The translations under genes were made by a program, and so were the position numbers. A DNA stretch of 53,238 bases from Firmicutes bacterium UBA6806 (GTDB lineage Bacteria > Bacillota > Clostridia > Peptostreptococcales > Acidaminobacteraceae). Location: assembly GCA_002452745.1 (NCBI GenBank), contig DKFC01000046.1, positions 1 to 53,238 of the forward strand. Reading direction: 5' to 3'. The notes beneath the pieces were generated by a model. It ran no database searches, was not told the DNA's origin, and was given only the letters and a program-made list of their open reading frames with translations. How positions within the stretch are numbered: the first letter of the stretch is position 1; the number at the start of each line of letters is the position of its first letter. This document shows, one piece after another, positions 42,493-51,460 of the stretch.

Positions 42493-45078
42493 CTATCTCA
42501 CATCAAATACAAAGTTTTCGCCCTGTCTGGAAATCGTCACGGTTTGACCTTCATTCAGTTTTCCACTCAATATTGCACGACCAATTTCAGTTTCGAGGTG
42601 TTTTTGCAAGTATCGTTTCAGTGGTCTTGCTCCGAATTCAGGGACATAAGCGCTTTCAATAATAAAATCCTTTGCGGATTCTGTGAGTTCCAATCGAATA
42701 GAGCGTTCTCCAAGTCTCATCTGCAACTCTTTGATAGAGAGGTCTATAATCGCCCTTAACGCCTCTTGTGTAAGCGGTGTAAAGAGAACGATTTCATCCA
42801 TGCGGTTGATAAACTCTGGTTTAAAATACTGGAATAGCATTTGATGAATCTTCTCTCGTGTGCTTTCGTTTAATTCATCGTTCCTCAGCTGCTCCAATAA
42901 AAATTGACTTCCAATATTTGAGGTCATGATAATAATGGTGTTTTTAAAACTCACTGTCTTTCCTTGATTGTCTGTCAGCCGCCCATCGTCCAGTAATTGC
43001 AGCAGAACATTGAACACATCAGGATGAGCTTTCTCAATTTCATCAAATAGAATAACAGAGTACGGCTTCCGTCTAACCGCCTCAGTAAGTTGGCCTCCTT
43101 CATCGTATCCAACATATCCTGGAGGCGCTCCAATGAGCCTTGATACAGCATGTTTTTCCATATACTCACTCATGTCAATACGCACCATGTTGTGCTCATC
43201 GTCAAATAGCGACTCTGCAAGTGCTTTTGCAAGTTCGGTCTTACCAACACCTGTTGGTCCTAAGAATATAAACGAACCTATTGGTTTTTCAGGGTCTTTT
43301 AACCCTGCCCTTGCTCTTAGAACAGCTTCGGACACAGCCTGAACGGCCTCGTGTTGACCAATAACCCTCTGATGCAGATGGTCTTCCAAATTCAGCAGCT
43401 TGTCTCTTTCAGACTCATTGAGTCTTGTCACTGGAATTCCAGTCCATTTAGAAATGATCTCGGCAATTTCCTGTTCAGTTACTTCTTCTTTCAAAAGAGT
43501 CATCTGATGTGACTTCGCAGTGCTTTTCGCCTCTTCCAATTTCTTTTCAAGTTCTGGTAAATCACCATACTTTAAAGCTGCCAATCTGTCCAGATCATAT
43601 GCCCTTTCCGCTTCTTCAATAGCTCTCTTTATCTCTTCGATTTTTGCTTTAATTTCTTTTTCCTTGCTTAAAATATTTTTTTCGACTTCCCACTGGGCCT
43701 TCATATCCTGAGATTTCTCCTTGATGCCTGAAATTTCGTGTTCCAATTGTTCCAATCTCTCTTTTGAAGCCTTATCGGTTTCCTTTAAAAGGGCTTGCCT
43801 TTCAATTTCAAGTTGAAGTTGTCTTCTATAGATTTCATCCAGTTCACTTGGCATGCTGTCGATTTCGGTTCTGATAAGCGCTGCGGCCTCATCCATAAGG
43901 TCTATGGCCTTATCTGGTAAAAACCTATCTGTAATATAACGACTGGAAAGAACTGCACAGGCCACAAGTGCAGAGTCAGTTATTCTAACGCCGTGATGTA
44001 TTTCAAAACGATCTTTGAGTCCTCTCAAAATTGAAATCGTATCCTCCACCGTTGGTTGATCCACAACCACAGGTTGAAATCGCCTTTCCAGTGCAGCATC
44101 CTTCTCAATATACTTTCTATATTCATCCAGTGTTGTAGCACCGATACAGTGGAGCTGTCCCCTTGCGAGCATTGGTTTTAGAAGATTCCCCGCATCCATT
44201 GCCCCCTCTGTCTTTCCTGCTCCGACAATATTGTGCAGTTCGTCAATAAACAAGATGATTTCGCCTTCCGATTTCTCCACTTCACTCAGAACAGCTTTTA
44301 ACCGTTCTTCGAACTCGCCTCTAAATTTTGCGCCTGCAATCAACGCCCCCATATCAAGTGAATAAATCCGCTTGTTCTTGAGATTTTCTGGAACATCCCC
44401 ACTGAGAATTCTCTGAGCAAGTCCCTCGGCAATAGCCGTTTTCCCAACACCAGGTTCTCCCACTAATACCGGATTGTTCTTCGTCCTTCTCGATAAAATG
44501 CGAATGACTCTTCTTATTTCAGAATCCCTTCCAATAACAGGATCTAATTTTCCAGATTTGGCGAGTTCTATTAAATCCTGTGCATATTGTTTTAAGGCTT
44601 CATAAGTTGCCTCCGGATTGTCAGTGGTCACACGCTGATCGTTTCTCATTTTGCTTAGTGCTTCTAAAAAACGTTCTTTATCCAGACCATACCTCTGAAT
44701 GAGCTTGGCACTAAATGTCCCCTTTTCACTTAAAAAGGCAATATAGACATGTTCAACGCTTATAAATTCGTCGTTGAAACGCTTTGCCTCGTCTTCTGCT
44801 GCAATCAATAATTGATTGAGTCTTCTTGTGCCACTTAACTGTACATCACTGCCATGAACTGTCGGCTGACTTTCCAGATTGACTTCAAGTTCACGAGCAT
44901 ATTGTTCTACATCTATGTTTAGATATGTCAGAATTTTTGCAATCAAACTGTTTTCAACCTTGATTAGACCATAGTGTAAATGCTCTCCATCCACTTTTGA
45001 ATGATTGAGTTTTATGGCCATCTTATGTGCAATTTCAATGGCTTCTGATGTTTTCTGAGTCATTTTTTCTAAGTTCAT
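42493..45078 (-). CDS. clpB: ATP-dependent disaggregase ClpB
   Basis: The 861-residue protein has the ClpB domains in order: Clp N-domain (about 1-145), AAA+ module 1 with Walker A GEPGVGKT and Walker B ILFIDELH, the long coiled-coil middle domain (about 400-530) that separates ClpB from other Clp ATPases, AAA+ module 2 with GPTGVGKT and ILFDEIEKAH, and the C-terminal D2-small domain. It rescues aggregated proteins with DnaK. GGGAGG precedes ATG 45078; the frame starts nine codons earlier inside the CIRCE region. A CIRCE operator and sigma-A promoter lie immediately upstream. Confidence 0.97.
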   Translation of the reverse strand: MNLEKMTQKTSEAIEIAHKMAIKLNHSKVDGEHLHYGLIKVENSLIAKILTYLNIDVEQYARELEVNLESQPTVHGSDVQLSGTRRLNQLLIAAEDEAKRFNDEFISVEHVYIAFLSEKGTFSAKLIQRYGLDKERFLEALSKMRNDQRVTTDNPEATYEALKQYAQDLIELAKSGKLDPVIGRDSEIRRVIRILSRRTKNNPVLVGEPGVGKTAIAEGLAQRILSGDVPENLKNKRIYSLDMGALIAGAKFRGEFEERLKAVLSEVEKSEGEIILFIDELHNIVGAGKTEGAMDAGNLLKPMLARGQLHCIGATTLDEYRKYIEKDAALERRFQPVVVDQPTVEDTISILRGLKDRFEIHHGVRITDSALVACAVLSSRYITDRFLPDKAIDLMDEAAALIRTEIDSMPSELDEIYRRQLQLEIERQALLKETDKASKERLEQLEHEISGIKEKSQDMKAQWEVEKNILSKEKEIKAKIEEIKRAIEEAERAYDLDRLAALKYGDLPELEKKLEEAKSTAKSHQMTLLKEEVTEQEIAEIISKWTGIPVTRLNESERDKLLNLEDHLHQRVIGQHEAVQAVSEAVLRARAGLKDPEKPIGSFIFLGPTGVGKTELAKALAESLFDDEHNMVRIDMSEYMEKHAVSRLIGAPPGYVGYDEGGQLTEAVRRKPYSVILFDEIEKAHPDVFNVLLQLLDDGRLTDNQGKTVSFKNTIIIMTSNIGSQFLLEQLRNDELNESTREKIHQMLFQYFKPEFINRMDEIVLFTPLTQEALRAIIDLSIKELQMRLGERSIRLELTESAKDFIIESAYVPEFGARPLKRYLQKHLETEIGRAILSGKLNEGQTVTISRQGENFVFDVR

Positions 45079-45098
45079 ATGATCCTCCCAAAGAATTA

Positions 45099-45125
45099 TT
45101 AGCACTCTTAGTTGTTGAGTGCTAA
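45099..45125 (-). promoter_or_regulatory. Perfect CIRCE operator (HrcA binding site) of clpB
   Basis: TTAGCACTC-N9-GAGTGCTAA is present without any mismatch, 20 bases before the clpB start and just after its promoter. HrcA represses heat-shock genes through this element in many bacteria. It shows that clpB belongs to the HrcA regulon here; hrcA itself is not in the window. Confidence 0.97.
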
Positions 45126-45129
45126 ATCT

Positions 45130-45158
45130 ATTATAGGACTATTTCTCTTCTGAATCAA
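45130..45158 (-). promoter_or_regulatory. Sigma-A promoter of clpB
   Basis: On the minus strand TTGATT (45158-45153) and TATAAT (45135-45130) are separated by 17 bases, directly upstream of the CIRCE element, the usual arrangement. Confidence 0.8.
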
Positions 45159-45211
45159 TTAATAATATGTAAATATTTTTTGAAACATTACGTTTATTTT
45201 TACTAAAAAAG

Positions 45212-45237
45212 AAAAATCAGGCTTGGGCCTGACTTTT
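45212..45237 (-). terminator. Terminator of the KamA-like gene
   Basis: On the minus strand, AAGTCAGGC pairs with GCCTGATTT across a short loop and is followed by TTTCTTTTTT. It lies 9 bases after the stop codon. Confidence 0.88.
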
Positions 45238-45245
45238 CCTTTGGG

Positions 45246-46361
45246 TTATTGTTCATTAAATTTTACGTTCTCAGGCTTTAACCATGCTTGGTTGGGCTCA
45301 AGACTCACTGAAAATAGACGTCCATGATTTTCTGCGTATTTCGATTGATGGTATTTAAACAGCATCTTATTCTGCATTTTTCCTAATATTTCAATTTTTC
45401 CAGTTTCATGACTCATGCAGTATTTTATTCTCTTACTATGTCCATGCATCTGTTTTTTTGCATTTTCGACGATTTCGTAAGCTTGATCAAATGGAACTTG
45501 AAATTGGTTTTTTACACCTTTTACCGGTCTGCACTGGAAAATATAATATGGTACAACACCGTTTTTTACAAGTCCGTTAATAAGAGTAGCAAGTGTGTCA
45601 GGTTTGTCATTAACACCTTTTAATAAGACAGTCTGATTGTTCACAATGATATTGTGATCTAACAGACATTGAACAGATCGAATTGCTTCTTCAGTCAATT
45701 CGTTTGGATGATTGAACTGGGTTACTATATAAATTCGCTTGCGCTTGGAGTATTTATCTAGGATTCCCAGCAATTCAGGGTCAGAATAAATTCTTTCTGG
45801 AAAGACGACAGGCGTCCTCGTTCCGAATCTAATAAAATCAATGTGATCAATTTCAGTCAATTCTTTGAGATAGGCTTCTATCATGTGGTTTTCAAGTAAA
45901 AAAGAATCGCCACCAGTTATGAGAACGTTGTTGATTTCTTCATGTTCTCTAATGTATGAAACAGCCTCGTTGATAAAATCTAGTGTTTCGTTGGTTTTTG
46001 TACCCACAAGTCGTTTTCTAAAGCAATGTCTACAATACATTGCACATTTGTTTGTGGATAAAAGCAATGCGGTTGTCGCGTATTTGTGTTGCAAGCCCTG
46101 CATTTTCGTATTCTGAGATTCTCCACTGGTATCAAAATCTCCATCCATATCAAATTCCTCTACGGATGGTATCGCCATCTTTCTTATAGGATCGTTAGGA
46201 TCTTCAGGATCAATGAGATTCAAGTAATAATTGGTGGAGGATATTGGAAAATGTTTTGCAATCGTATTATAATCACTTTCCTCCTCTGGCGAAATCCGAA
46301 TGAATGCTTTGAGTTTGTCAACAGAGTTAACGTTGTTCTTCAAAGAATCCTTCCAGGTCAT
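45246..46361 (-). CDS. KamA-family radical SAM protein (lysine 2,3-aminomutase-like)
   Basis: The 371-residue protein has the radical SAM cysteines C106-A-M-Y-C110-R-H-C113, followed by VLITGGDSF, FGTRTPVVFPER and the INGLVKNGV region of the KamA family. At the position where lysine 2,3-aminomutase has its PGGGGK PLP-lysine motif, this protein has MSHETGKIEILG, and it lacks the long C-terminal extension. Catalysis is probably related but the substrate is uncertain. Neither an acetyltransferase (AblB) nor lysine fermentation genes are adjacent. AGGGGG precedes ATG 46361. It may be monocistronic. Confidence 0.88.
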   Translation of the reverse strand: MTWKDSLKNNVNSVDKLKAFIRISPEEESDYNTIAKHFPISSTNYYLNLIDPEDPNDPIRKMAIPSVEEFDMDGDFDTSGESQNTKMQGLQHKYATTALLLSTNKCAMYCRHCFRKRLVGTKTNETLDFINEAVSYIREHEEINNVLITGGDSFLLENHMIEAYLKELTEIDHIDFIRFGTRTPVVFPERIYSDPELLGILDKYSKRKRIYIVTQFNHPNELTEEAIRSVQCLLDHNIIVNNQTVLLKGVNDKPDTLATLINGLVKNGVVPYYIFQCRPVKGVKNQFQVPFDQAYEIVENAKKQMHGHSKRIKYCMSHETGKIEILGKMQNKMLFKYHQSKYAENHGRLFSVSLEPNQAWLKPENVKFNEQ

Positions 46362-46510
46362 TTTTACCCCCTTCATAATGAAATTTTAAGTCAATCCATT
46401 AGCACGGCTTAACTCACTAAGTAATTATATCATAAAAACTTATCATAAAGAAGTCATATATTACCATTTTTTAAAACTTATTCACAGAATTATTTGAAAA
46501 TTTGGTTATT

Positions 46511-46528
46511 TGGTTAATTTTTTAACTA
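46511..46528. promoter_or_regulatory. Rex-like palindrome
   Basis: TGGTTAA-N4-TTAACTA matches the Clostridia-type Rex consensus TTGTTAA-N4-TTAACAA at 12 of 14 fixed positions. Rex senses NADH/NAD+ and commonly controls hydrogenase and fermentation genes. The site lies about 200 bases before the hydrogenase promoter candidate and 82 bases before the -10 of the KamA-like gene, so the target is uncertain. Confidence 0.35.
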
Positions 46529-46727
46529 TATGTATCAAATTCGATACAGCGATTCCTTTGGAAATGTGTTTCGATTTCGAAATATTTATTGCGTTTACTT
46601 AATATTTAACCTGAGTTTTTTCTCCGATTCCCTCGTATTTTTCTTCGTCGGGTTCATTTTATTACTTTTTATTAATATTTTCGTTGAATTAATACATTTT
46701 TATATTAATTTTTCTTCTTGTATACAA

Positions 46728-46756
46728 TTGCCCTAACAATGTGTTTGTGATAATAT
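46728..46756 (+). promoter_or_regulatory. Candidate promoter of the hydrogenase operon
   Basis: TTGCCC (46728-46733) and TAATAT (46751-46756) are separated by 17 bases, about 65 bases before the first gene. A TTGTATACAA palindrome immediately precedes the -35. Confidence 0.45.
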
Positions 46757-46820
46757 TAACATATAAAATTCAAACATCTTTAGCTCCAATGTAAAAAATC
46801 GTTTAGAAGGGAGTTCTCTT

Positions 46821-47063
46821 ATGGAAATTAAGGTATGTATCGGCAGTGCCTGCCACCTAAAGGGATCATATGATGTCATCAAAAAGTTACAGGCTTATAT
46901 TACCAAACATCAGTTAGATCAAACGGTAACACTTAAATCGTCATTTTGTCTGGGAAAATGTTCTGATGCCGTCTCAATACAAGTTGATACGGATGACGTT
47001 ATCTCCATGACGCCGGAAAATGTTGAAAACTTCATGAACCAGCTGGTAAAGAAGGTGAAATAA
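46821..47063 (+). CDS. Thioredoxin-like [2Fe-2S] ferredoxin (NuoE-like)
   Basis: The 80-residue protein matches the small thioredoxin-fold [2Fe-2S] proteins: C6 and C11 in VCIGSACHLKG and a second pair in FCLGKCSDA. It corresponds to the cluster-binding part of NuoE/HndA. It likely carries electrons to or from the sensory hydrogenase encoded next. The ribosome site AAGGGAG is good, and its stop overlaps the next start (TAATG arrangement at 47061-47065). It is the first gene of the four-gene operon. Confidence 0.9.
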   Translation: MEIKVCIGSACHLKGSYDVIKKLQAYITKHQLDQTVTLKSSFCLGKCSDAVSIQVDTDDVISMTPENVENFMNQLVKKVK

Positions 47064-48784
47064 TGAAATTTATCAAATTTGATCACGATCTCTGTGATGA
47101 GTGCTTCAAGTGTCTAAGGGTTTGTCCGACAAAAGCTATTGCCTTCACAAACCACAGTCGTCATATAATAGATGATTTGTGCATCAAATGTGGTCTGTGC
47201 CAAATGCACTGTACACAAGGTGCTCTTACCATCCAACTGGATCTTGAAAAAGTACAAGTGGCTATAAAATCTGGAAAAAAAGTGGTTGCTTCTCTTGCCC
47301 CTTCTTTTGCCGGAGTGTTCCGGATGGACGTGCCAGAACAAATGTCTTCAGCCCTTAAATCTCTTGGCTTTGTATCCGTGGAAGAAACAGCACGAGGTGC
47401 TGAAATCGTCTCTATGGAATATGAAAAAGCCATTGGCGGAAGCACTGAGGACAACATCATAACCAGTTGTTGTCCTTCTAGCAACTATCTTGTGGAACAC
47501 TACTTTCCGAATACGACAAAGTCCGTACTTCCAGTTGTCTCCCCTATGATTGCACATGGCCTCGACATAAAGTCGCGCTATGGCGACGATTATTTTACAG
47601 TTTTCATAGGCCCATGCCTTGCAAAAAAAGCAGAGGCTGTGGAGAATCCAAATTCAATTGATGCTGTCATCACTTTTAAAGAGCTTGACAAATGGTTTGG
47701 TGAAGCCGGCATTATTTTAAGAGATATGCCCCCGCGTTCCTTCGATACACCTGTGAGCAAGAGAGGCCGTTCTTACCCTCTTGGCGGCAGCTTGTGGAAG
47801 CGGGATATGAAAACCAGAATCAATCCAAATTATAAATACATCCACGTTGACAGTATTGATGCGTGCAAGAGTTTCTTAAATTCTGTGGAACAGGGAGAAA
47901 TCAAGGGATATTGTGCAGAACTGAATATCTGCCAGGGCAGCTGCTTAAACGGCCCTGACATGCCCAGCGACTCTCCAAACCTCTATGAGCGCATGAGTCT
48001 CATCACCGCTCATGTTGATAAAACACCTATACTTCCAACCGATAAACCCTATGTAGATGATAAGCTGACAAGCGAACAGCTTCACAAGACGTTCACCCCT
48101 AAACTGGTCAACCAAATCGCTGTAAATGATTCGCAAATTTCAGAAATTCTGATGCAAATGGGCAAATATACGATGAAAGACCAACTAAACTGTGGCGCTT
48201 GCGGCTATACCACTTGCTATGATAAGGCTGTGGCTATTTCAAAGGGCTACTCAAACATCGAGATGTGCCTTGACAGCCTCAGGAAAAAGGCTGAAAGTCT
48301 CCAAGCTATCATCTTTGACAACAGTCCGAACGCCATTTGTATTTTGGATTCACAACGCAGAATCCAAGAAGTCAATCCATCGTTCAACCAGTTGTTCAAT
48401 GCCACCAAGATAAAACTCACTTACTGGCCAATTGCTGCACTTATTGACGATCCAATCTTTGAAGAAATTGCGGAATCCAATCAGCATAGGATGAGTAAAA
48501 AAATCTATTTGCCATCAGTGGACAGAACTTTTTACTCAAATGTTGTAAAAATTCAAAATGGCAAAGTATATGTTGGTATTTTCACAGACATCACAGAAGC
48601 TGAGAGCAATCGTGAAGAGCTAGAACGTGTTAAGGAAGAAACCCTTGTCACTTGTCAAGAGGTTATCAATAAACAGATGCGAGTTGCACAAGAGATTGCA
48701 AGTCTCTTAGGAGAAACAACCGCTGAAACCAAAATTGGGCTCAATAAATTAAAGAAACTGGTATTAACTGATGGAGGTGAGTAA
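47063..48784 (+). CDS. PAS-linked sensory-type [FeFe] hydrogenase (HydS-like)
   Basis: The 573-residue protein starts with two [4Fe-4S] motifs (CDECFKCLRVCP, then CIKCGLCQMHC), then an H-cluster domain with C136-C137 in TSCCPSS, C185 in GPCLAKK, and C290/C294 in NICQGSCLNG. A further [4Fe-4S] set (C377, C380, C385, C402) leads into a PAS domain (about 416-520) and a C-terminal helix. The H-cluster motifs differ from catalytic HydA: GPC replaces MPC and CQGSC replaces the usual third motif. This matches the sensory group C hydrogenases, thought to detect H2. It sits next to a PP2C phosphatase gene, a likely output. Confidence 0.92.
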   Translation: MKFIKFDHDLCDECFKCLRVCPTKAIAFTNHSRHIIDDLCIKCGLCQMHCTQGALTIQLDLEKVQVAIKSGKKVVASLAPSFAGVFRMDVPEQMSSALKSLGFVSVEETARGAEIVSMEYEKAIGGSTEDNIITSCCPSSNYLVEHYFPNTTKSVLPVVSPMIAHGLDIKSRYGDDYFTVFIGPCLAKKAEAVENPNSIDAVITFKELDKWFGEAGIILRDMPPRSFDTPVSKRGRSYPLGGSLWKRDMKTRINPNYKYIHVDSIDACKSFLNSVEQGEIKGYCAELNICQGSCLNGPDMPSDSPNLYERMSLITAHVDKTPILPTDKPYVDDKLTSEQLHKTFTPKLVNQIAVNDSQISEILMQMGKYTMKDQLNCGACGYTTCYDKAVAISKGYSNIEMCLDSLRKKAESLQAIIFDNSPNAICILDSQRRIQEVNPSFNQLFNATKIKLTYWPIAALIDDPIFEEIAESNQHRMSKKIYLPSVDRTFYSNVVKIQNGKVYVGIFTDITEAESNREELERVKEETLVTCQEVINKQMRVAQEIASLLGETTAETKIGLNKLKKLVLTDGGE

Positions 48785-48785
48785 G

Positions 48786-49949
48786 TTGCTATCTGATTAT
48801 TACATCGACGTCTCGCATCATTCCCTCAACAAAGTTGGTGAAGAATTATGCGGTGACAAAGTTGAAATCACAAAAACAGATGACCGACTTATTATCGTGT
48901 TGGCCGATGGTCTTGGAAGCGGTGTCAAAGCAAACATTCTGGCGACTCTGACCAGTAAGATTATGATTACAATGCTCGACCAAGGAGCAGACTTAAAAGA
49001 GACCATCAACACCATTACGCATACCCTCCCGATTTGCCAAGTTCGTCAAATCGGATATTCGACATTTACCATCTTAGAAATAGATTCAAATTTGCAAGCC
49101 AGAATTATTGAATTCGACAACCCACCTGTGTTCCTACTCAGAAATCACCAAATTGTGGCACTTGATAAGGTCAAATTGAATTCAGCTGATAAACAGGTAT
49201 GGGTCAGCTCAATTCAACTACAAATCGGCGATGAAATCACCCTCTGCTCAGATGGCGTGATCCACGCTGGTGTTGGCAGACTCTTAAACCACGGTTGGGA
49301 ATGGCAACATGTGGCCGAATTCCTTGAACTTCAAAACACGCCGTCGGCTGAAAAACTAAACCGTCGGCTTATCGAAACTTGCAAACGCCTTTATGACGAT
49401 AAACCCGGCGATGACACCACTGCAGTTAGTGTTAAGATAAGAAATCCGGAGTGGCTTCAAATTTTTACAGGTCCTCCTGAAACTGCAGAAAATGACCATC
49501 AAGTTATCACTCATTTTATGCATCAGACCGGCAAAAAAGTCGTATGCGGCGGTACAGCAGCAAATATTGTCTCCAGAGAACTCGATCGAGAGATCATCAC
49601 AGAATTGGATTATATTGACCCTTTAATCCCGCCTACTGCGAAAATCAAGGGGATTGACCTCGTCACAGAAGGTGTCCTAACCTTGAAAATGGTTTTAGGA
49701 AGGCTCAAACAGTATAATCTCAATAGCGACGAACCCATCTTCAACAAACGCGATGGTGTTACACAACTGTTGAAACTCATGATTGAAGAATCCACACATA
49801 TTCACTTCTGGGTTGGACGTGCCATTAATCCAGCGCATCAAAATCCCGATTTCCCCAAGGAACTGAGCATTAAGACAAATGTCATTAAGGAAATCGCTGC
49901 TGAATTGTCCAAAATGGGCAAATTGATAACGCTGGAATATATAGATTAA
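48786..49949 (+). CDS. SpoIIE-type PP2C phosphatase with an extra C-terminal domain
   Basis: The 387-residue protein has a SpoIIE/PP2C core (about 1-225) with metal-binding ADGLGSG, the CSDGVIHAG segment and GDDTTAVSVKI. A C-terminal region of about 160 residues follows, beginning KVVCGGTAANIVSREL, which I do not recognise. Phosphatases of this kind accompany sensory [FeFe] hydrogenases in Clostridia and probably pass the H2 signal on. The likely start is TTG at 48786, directly after the previous stop, because GGAGGTG lies 6-8 bases before it; the ATG at 48771 overlaps the ribosome site. Confidence 0.85.
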   Translation: MLSDYYIDVSHHSLNKVGEELCGDKVEITKTDDRLIIVLADGLGSGVKANILATLTSKIMITMLDQGADLKETINTITHTLPICQVRQIGYSTFTILEIDSNLQARIIEFDNPPVFLLRNHQIVALDKVKLNSADKQVWVSSIQLQIGDEITLCSDGVIHAGVGRLLNHGWEWQHVAEFLELQNTPSAEKLNRRLIETCKRLYDDKPGDDTTAVSVKIRNPEWLQIFTGPPETAENDHQVITHFMHQTGKKVVCGGTAANIVSRELDREIITELDYIDPLIPPTAKIKGIDLVTEGVLTLKMVLGRLKQYNLNSDEPIFNKRDGVTQLLKLMIEESTHIHFWVGRAINPAHQNPDFPKELSIKTNVIKEIAAELSKMGKLITLEYID

Positions 49950-50012
49950 TCGACTATAACTGTGAGGCAGTCTCTCTTAAATCAGACGGCTGACCAATAT
50001 GAAGGTGACATT

Positions 50013-51440
50013 ATGAGAAAATATGAAAATCAAGTTCAAAAAATAAAGAGCAATGTATTAATAGAAGTTGCCAAACTGGCATTTAATGGAACTCTTGAAG
50101 CTGAAGCTGCAACCATCCCCTATACCGTAAATCCCGGACCGGAGGAGCAATACCGTTGCTGTATTTTCCACGAAAGAGCTATAACAGGCGATCGTGTTCA
50201 AATGGCCATGGGCGGGAATCCACACATTCCAGGAATTGTTGAGGTTCTTGAATCCGCTTGTGATCAGTGTCCTGTGAACCGATACGTCATCACCGAAACC
50301 TGTAGAGGCTGTATTGCGCACAGATGTCAAAACAACTGTCCAGTAGATGCCATTCAAATACAAAACAACCGTGCCGTTATCGACTACAACAAATGTGTTG
50401 AATGCGGCCGCTGTAAGGAAAGCTGTCCTTACAACGCCATTGCAGACGTTATGAGACCTTGCAGACGTGAGTGTCCTACAAATGCAATTAAAATTGACCA
50501 CCGTAAAAAGGCAGTCATTGATTATGATCTATGTATCAATTGTGGTGCATGTGTCTATCAGTGTCCTTTTGGCGCGATTCAAGAAAAATCTGAAATCATT
50601 CCAGTTATCGAACACTTAAATTCTGGTAGCCAACATGTATACGCCATGGTTGCTCCTGCTTTTGCCACTCAATTCGACTTTGTGGAACTTGGAAAAGTCA
50701 TCCACGGCATAAAGCGCCTTGGCTTTAGAGATGTTGTGGAAGTCGCCCTCGGAGCAGATTTGGTAACCAAACATGAAGCAGATGAACTCATAAAAATGAA
50801 ATATCATGGAAAGGTTTTAACCAGCTCATGTTGTCCAAGTTTTGTGGACTATATTAGCAAGCAATTTCCCGAACTAAGGACACATGTTTCGTCTACGATA
50901 TCACCGATGATGGCCACAGCCAGATTGATAAAAGCTATTGACCCAGAAGCTGTTGTCGTCTTTATTGGCCCTTGTATTTCCAAGAAAAAAGAAAAACAGC
51001 TCACAGATGATACAGACTTCGTCTTGACCTTCGAAGAACTTGCAGCCTTACTGGATGCTAGAGAAATCGAGCTTGAGACACTGGAACCACTGCCACTAAA
51101 TAATGCCTCCTACTATGGTCGAAAATTTGCTTCAAGCGGTGGTGTCACTCTCTCTGTGGAAAATTACCTCAAAGAACAAGGGGTCATGGATATTGAAACC
51201 ATGGTTTGCGACGGTATCTCTGAATGTGATAAAGCGCTGAAACTCCTTAAATTCAATAGACTCAAAGCTGATTTCATCGAGGGAATGGCCTGCAAAGGCG
51301 GCTGCATCAAAGGTCCTGTCACAATGCATCACGGTCCTAAAGACCTCAAGGCACTGGACAATTACTCTAAACTCTCAATTGAAGACAGCACCAACAAAGC
51401 CTTGCGTATTTTCGATACAATACACATAGATATGGAATAA
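50013..51440 (+). CDS. [FeFe] hydrogenase, group B-like
   Basis: The 475-residue protein has an N-terminal domain (YRCCIFHERAI, then a cysteine-rich stretch), several [4Fe-4S] motifs (CVECGRCKESCP and CINCGACVYQCP among them), and an H-cluster domain with C273-C274 in TSSCCPS, C321 in GPCISKK and C427/C431 in EGMACKGGC. The group B type is the usual partner of sensory hydrogenases in such operons; catalytic roles are less well known than for group A. AAGGTGA precedes ATG 50013; the frame's GTG at 49962 has no ribosome site. Maturation genes hydEFG are not in the window. Confidence 0.9.
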   Translation: MRKYENQVQKIKSNVLIEVAKLAFNGTLEAEAATIPYTVNPGPEEQYRCCIFHERAITGDRVQMAMGGNPHIPGIVEVLESACDQCPVNRYVITETCRGCIAHRCQNNCPVDAIQIQNNRAVIDYNKCVECGRCKESCPYNAIADVMRPCRRECPTNAIKIDHRKKAVIDYDLCINCGACVYQCPFGAIQEKSEIIPVIEHLNSGSQHVYAMVAPAFATQFDFVELGKVIHGIKRLGFRDVVEVALGADLVTKHEADELIKMKYHGKVLTSSCCPSFVDYISKQFPELRTHVSSTISPMMATARLIKAIDPEAVVVFIGPCISKKKEKQLTDDTDFVLTFEELAALLDAREIELETLEPLPLNNASYYGRKFASSGGVTLSVENYLKEQGVMDIETMVCDGISECDKALKLLKFNRLKADFIEGMACKGGCIKGPVTMHHGPKDLKALDNYSKLSIEDSTNKALRIFDTIHIDME

Positions 51441-51460
51441 CACTCCATGAACCAATCCCT

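Larger units (their letters stand above)
46362..46820. other. AT-rich divergent regulatory region between the KamA-like gene and the hydrogenase operon
   Basis: No supported gene is present. The stretch holds a minus-strand TATAAT (46429-46424) that could serve the KamA-like gene, a Rex-like palindrome (46511-46528), a plus-strand promoter candidate (46728-46756) and a TTGTATACAA palindrome (46718-46727). A 68-codon T-rich frame at 46530-46736 has no ribosome site and was rejected. Confidence 0.6.

Noticed and set aside
46530..46736. A 68-codon hydrophobic open frame before the hydrogenase operon
   Set aside because: It is T-rich, has no ribosome site, and lies over the probable operator and promoter. 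It looks like a chance frame in AT-rich DNA.
48786..49949. Sporulation protein SpoIIE
   Set aside because: It lacks the long membrane region of sporulation SpoIIE and sits inside a hydrogenase operon.
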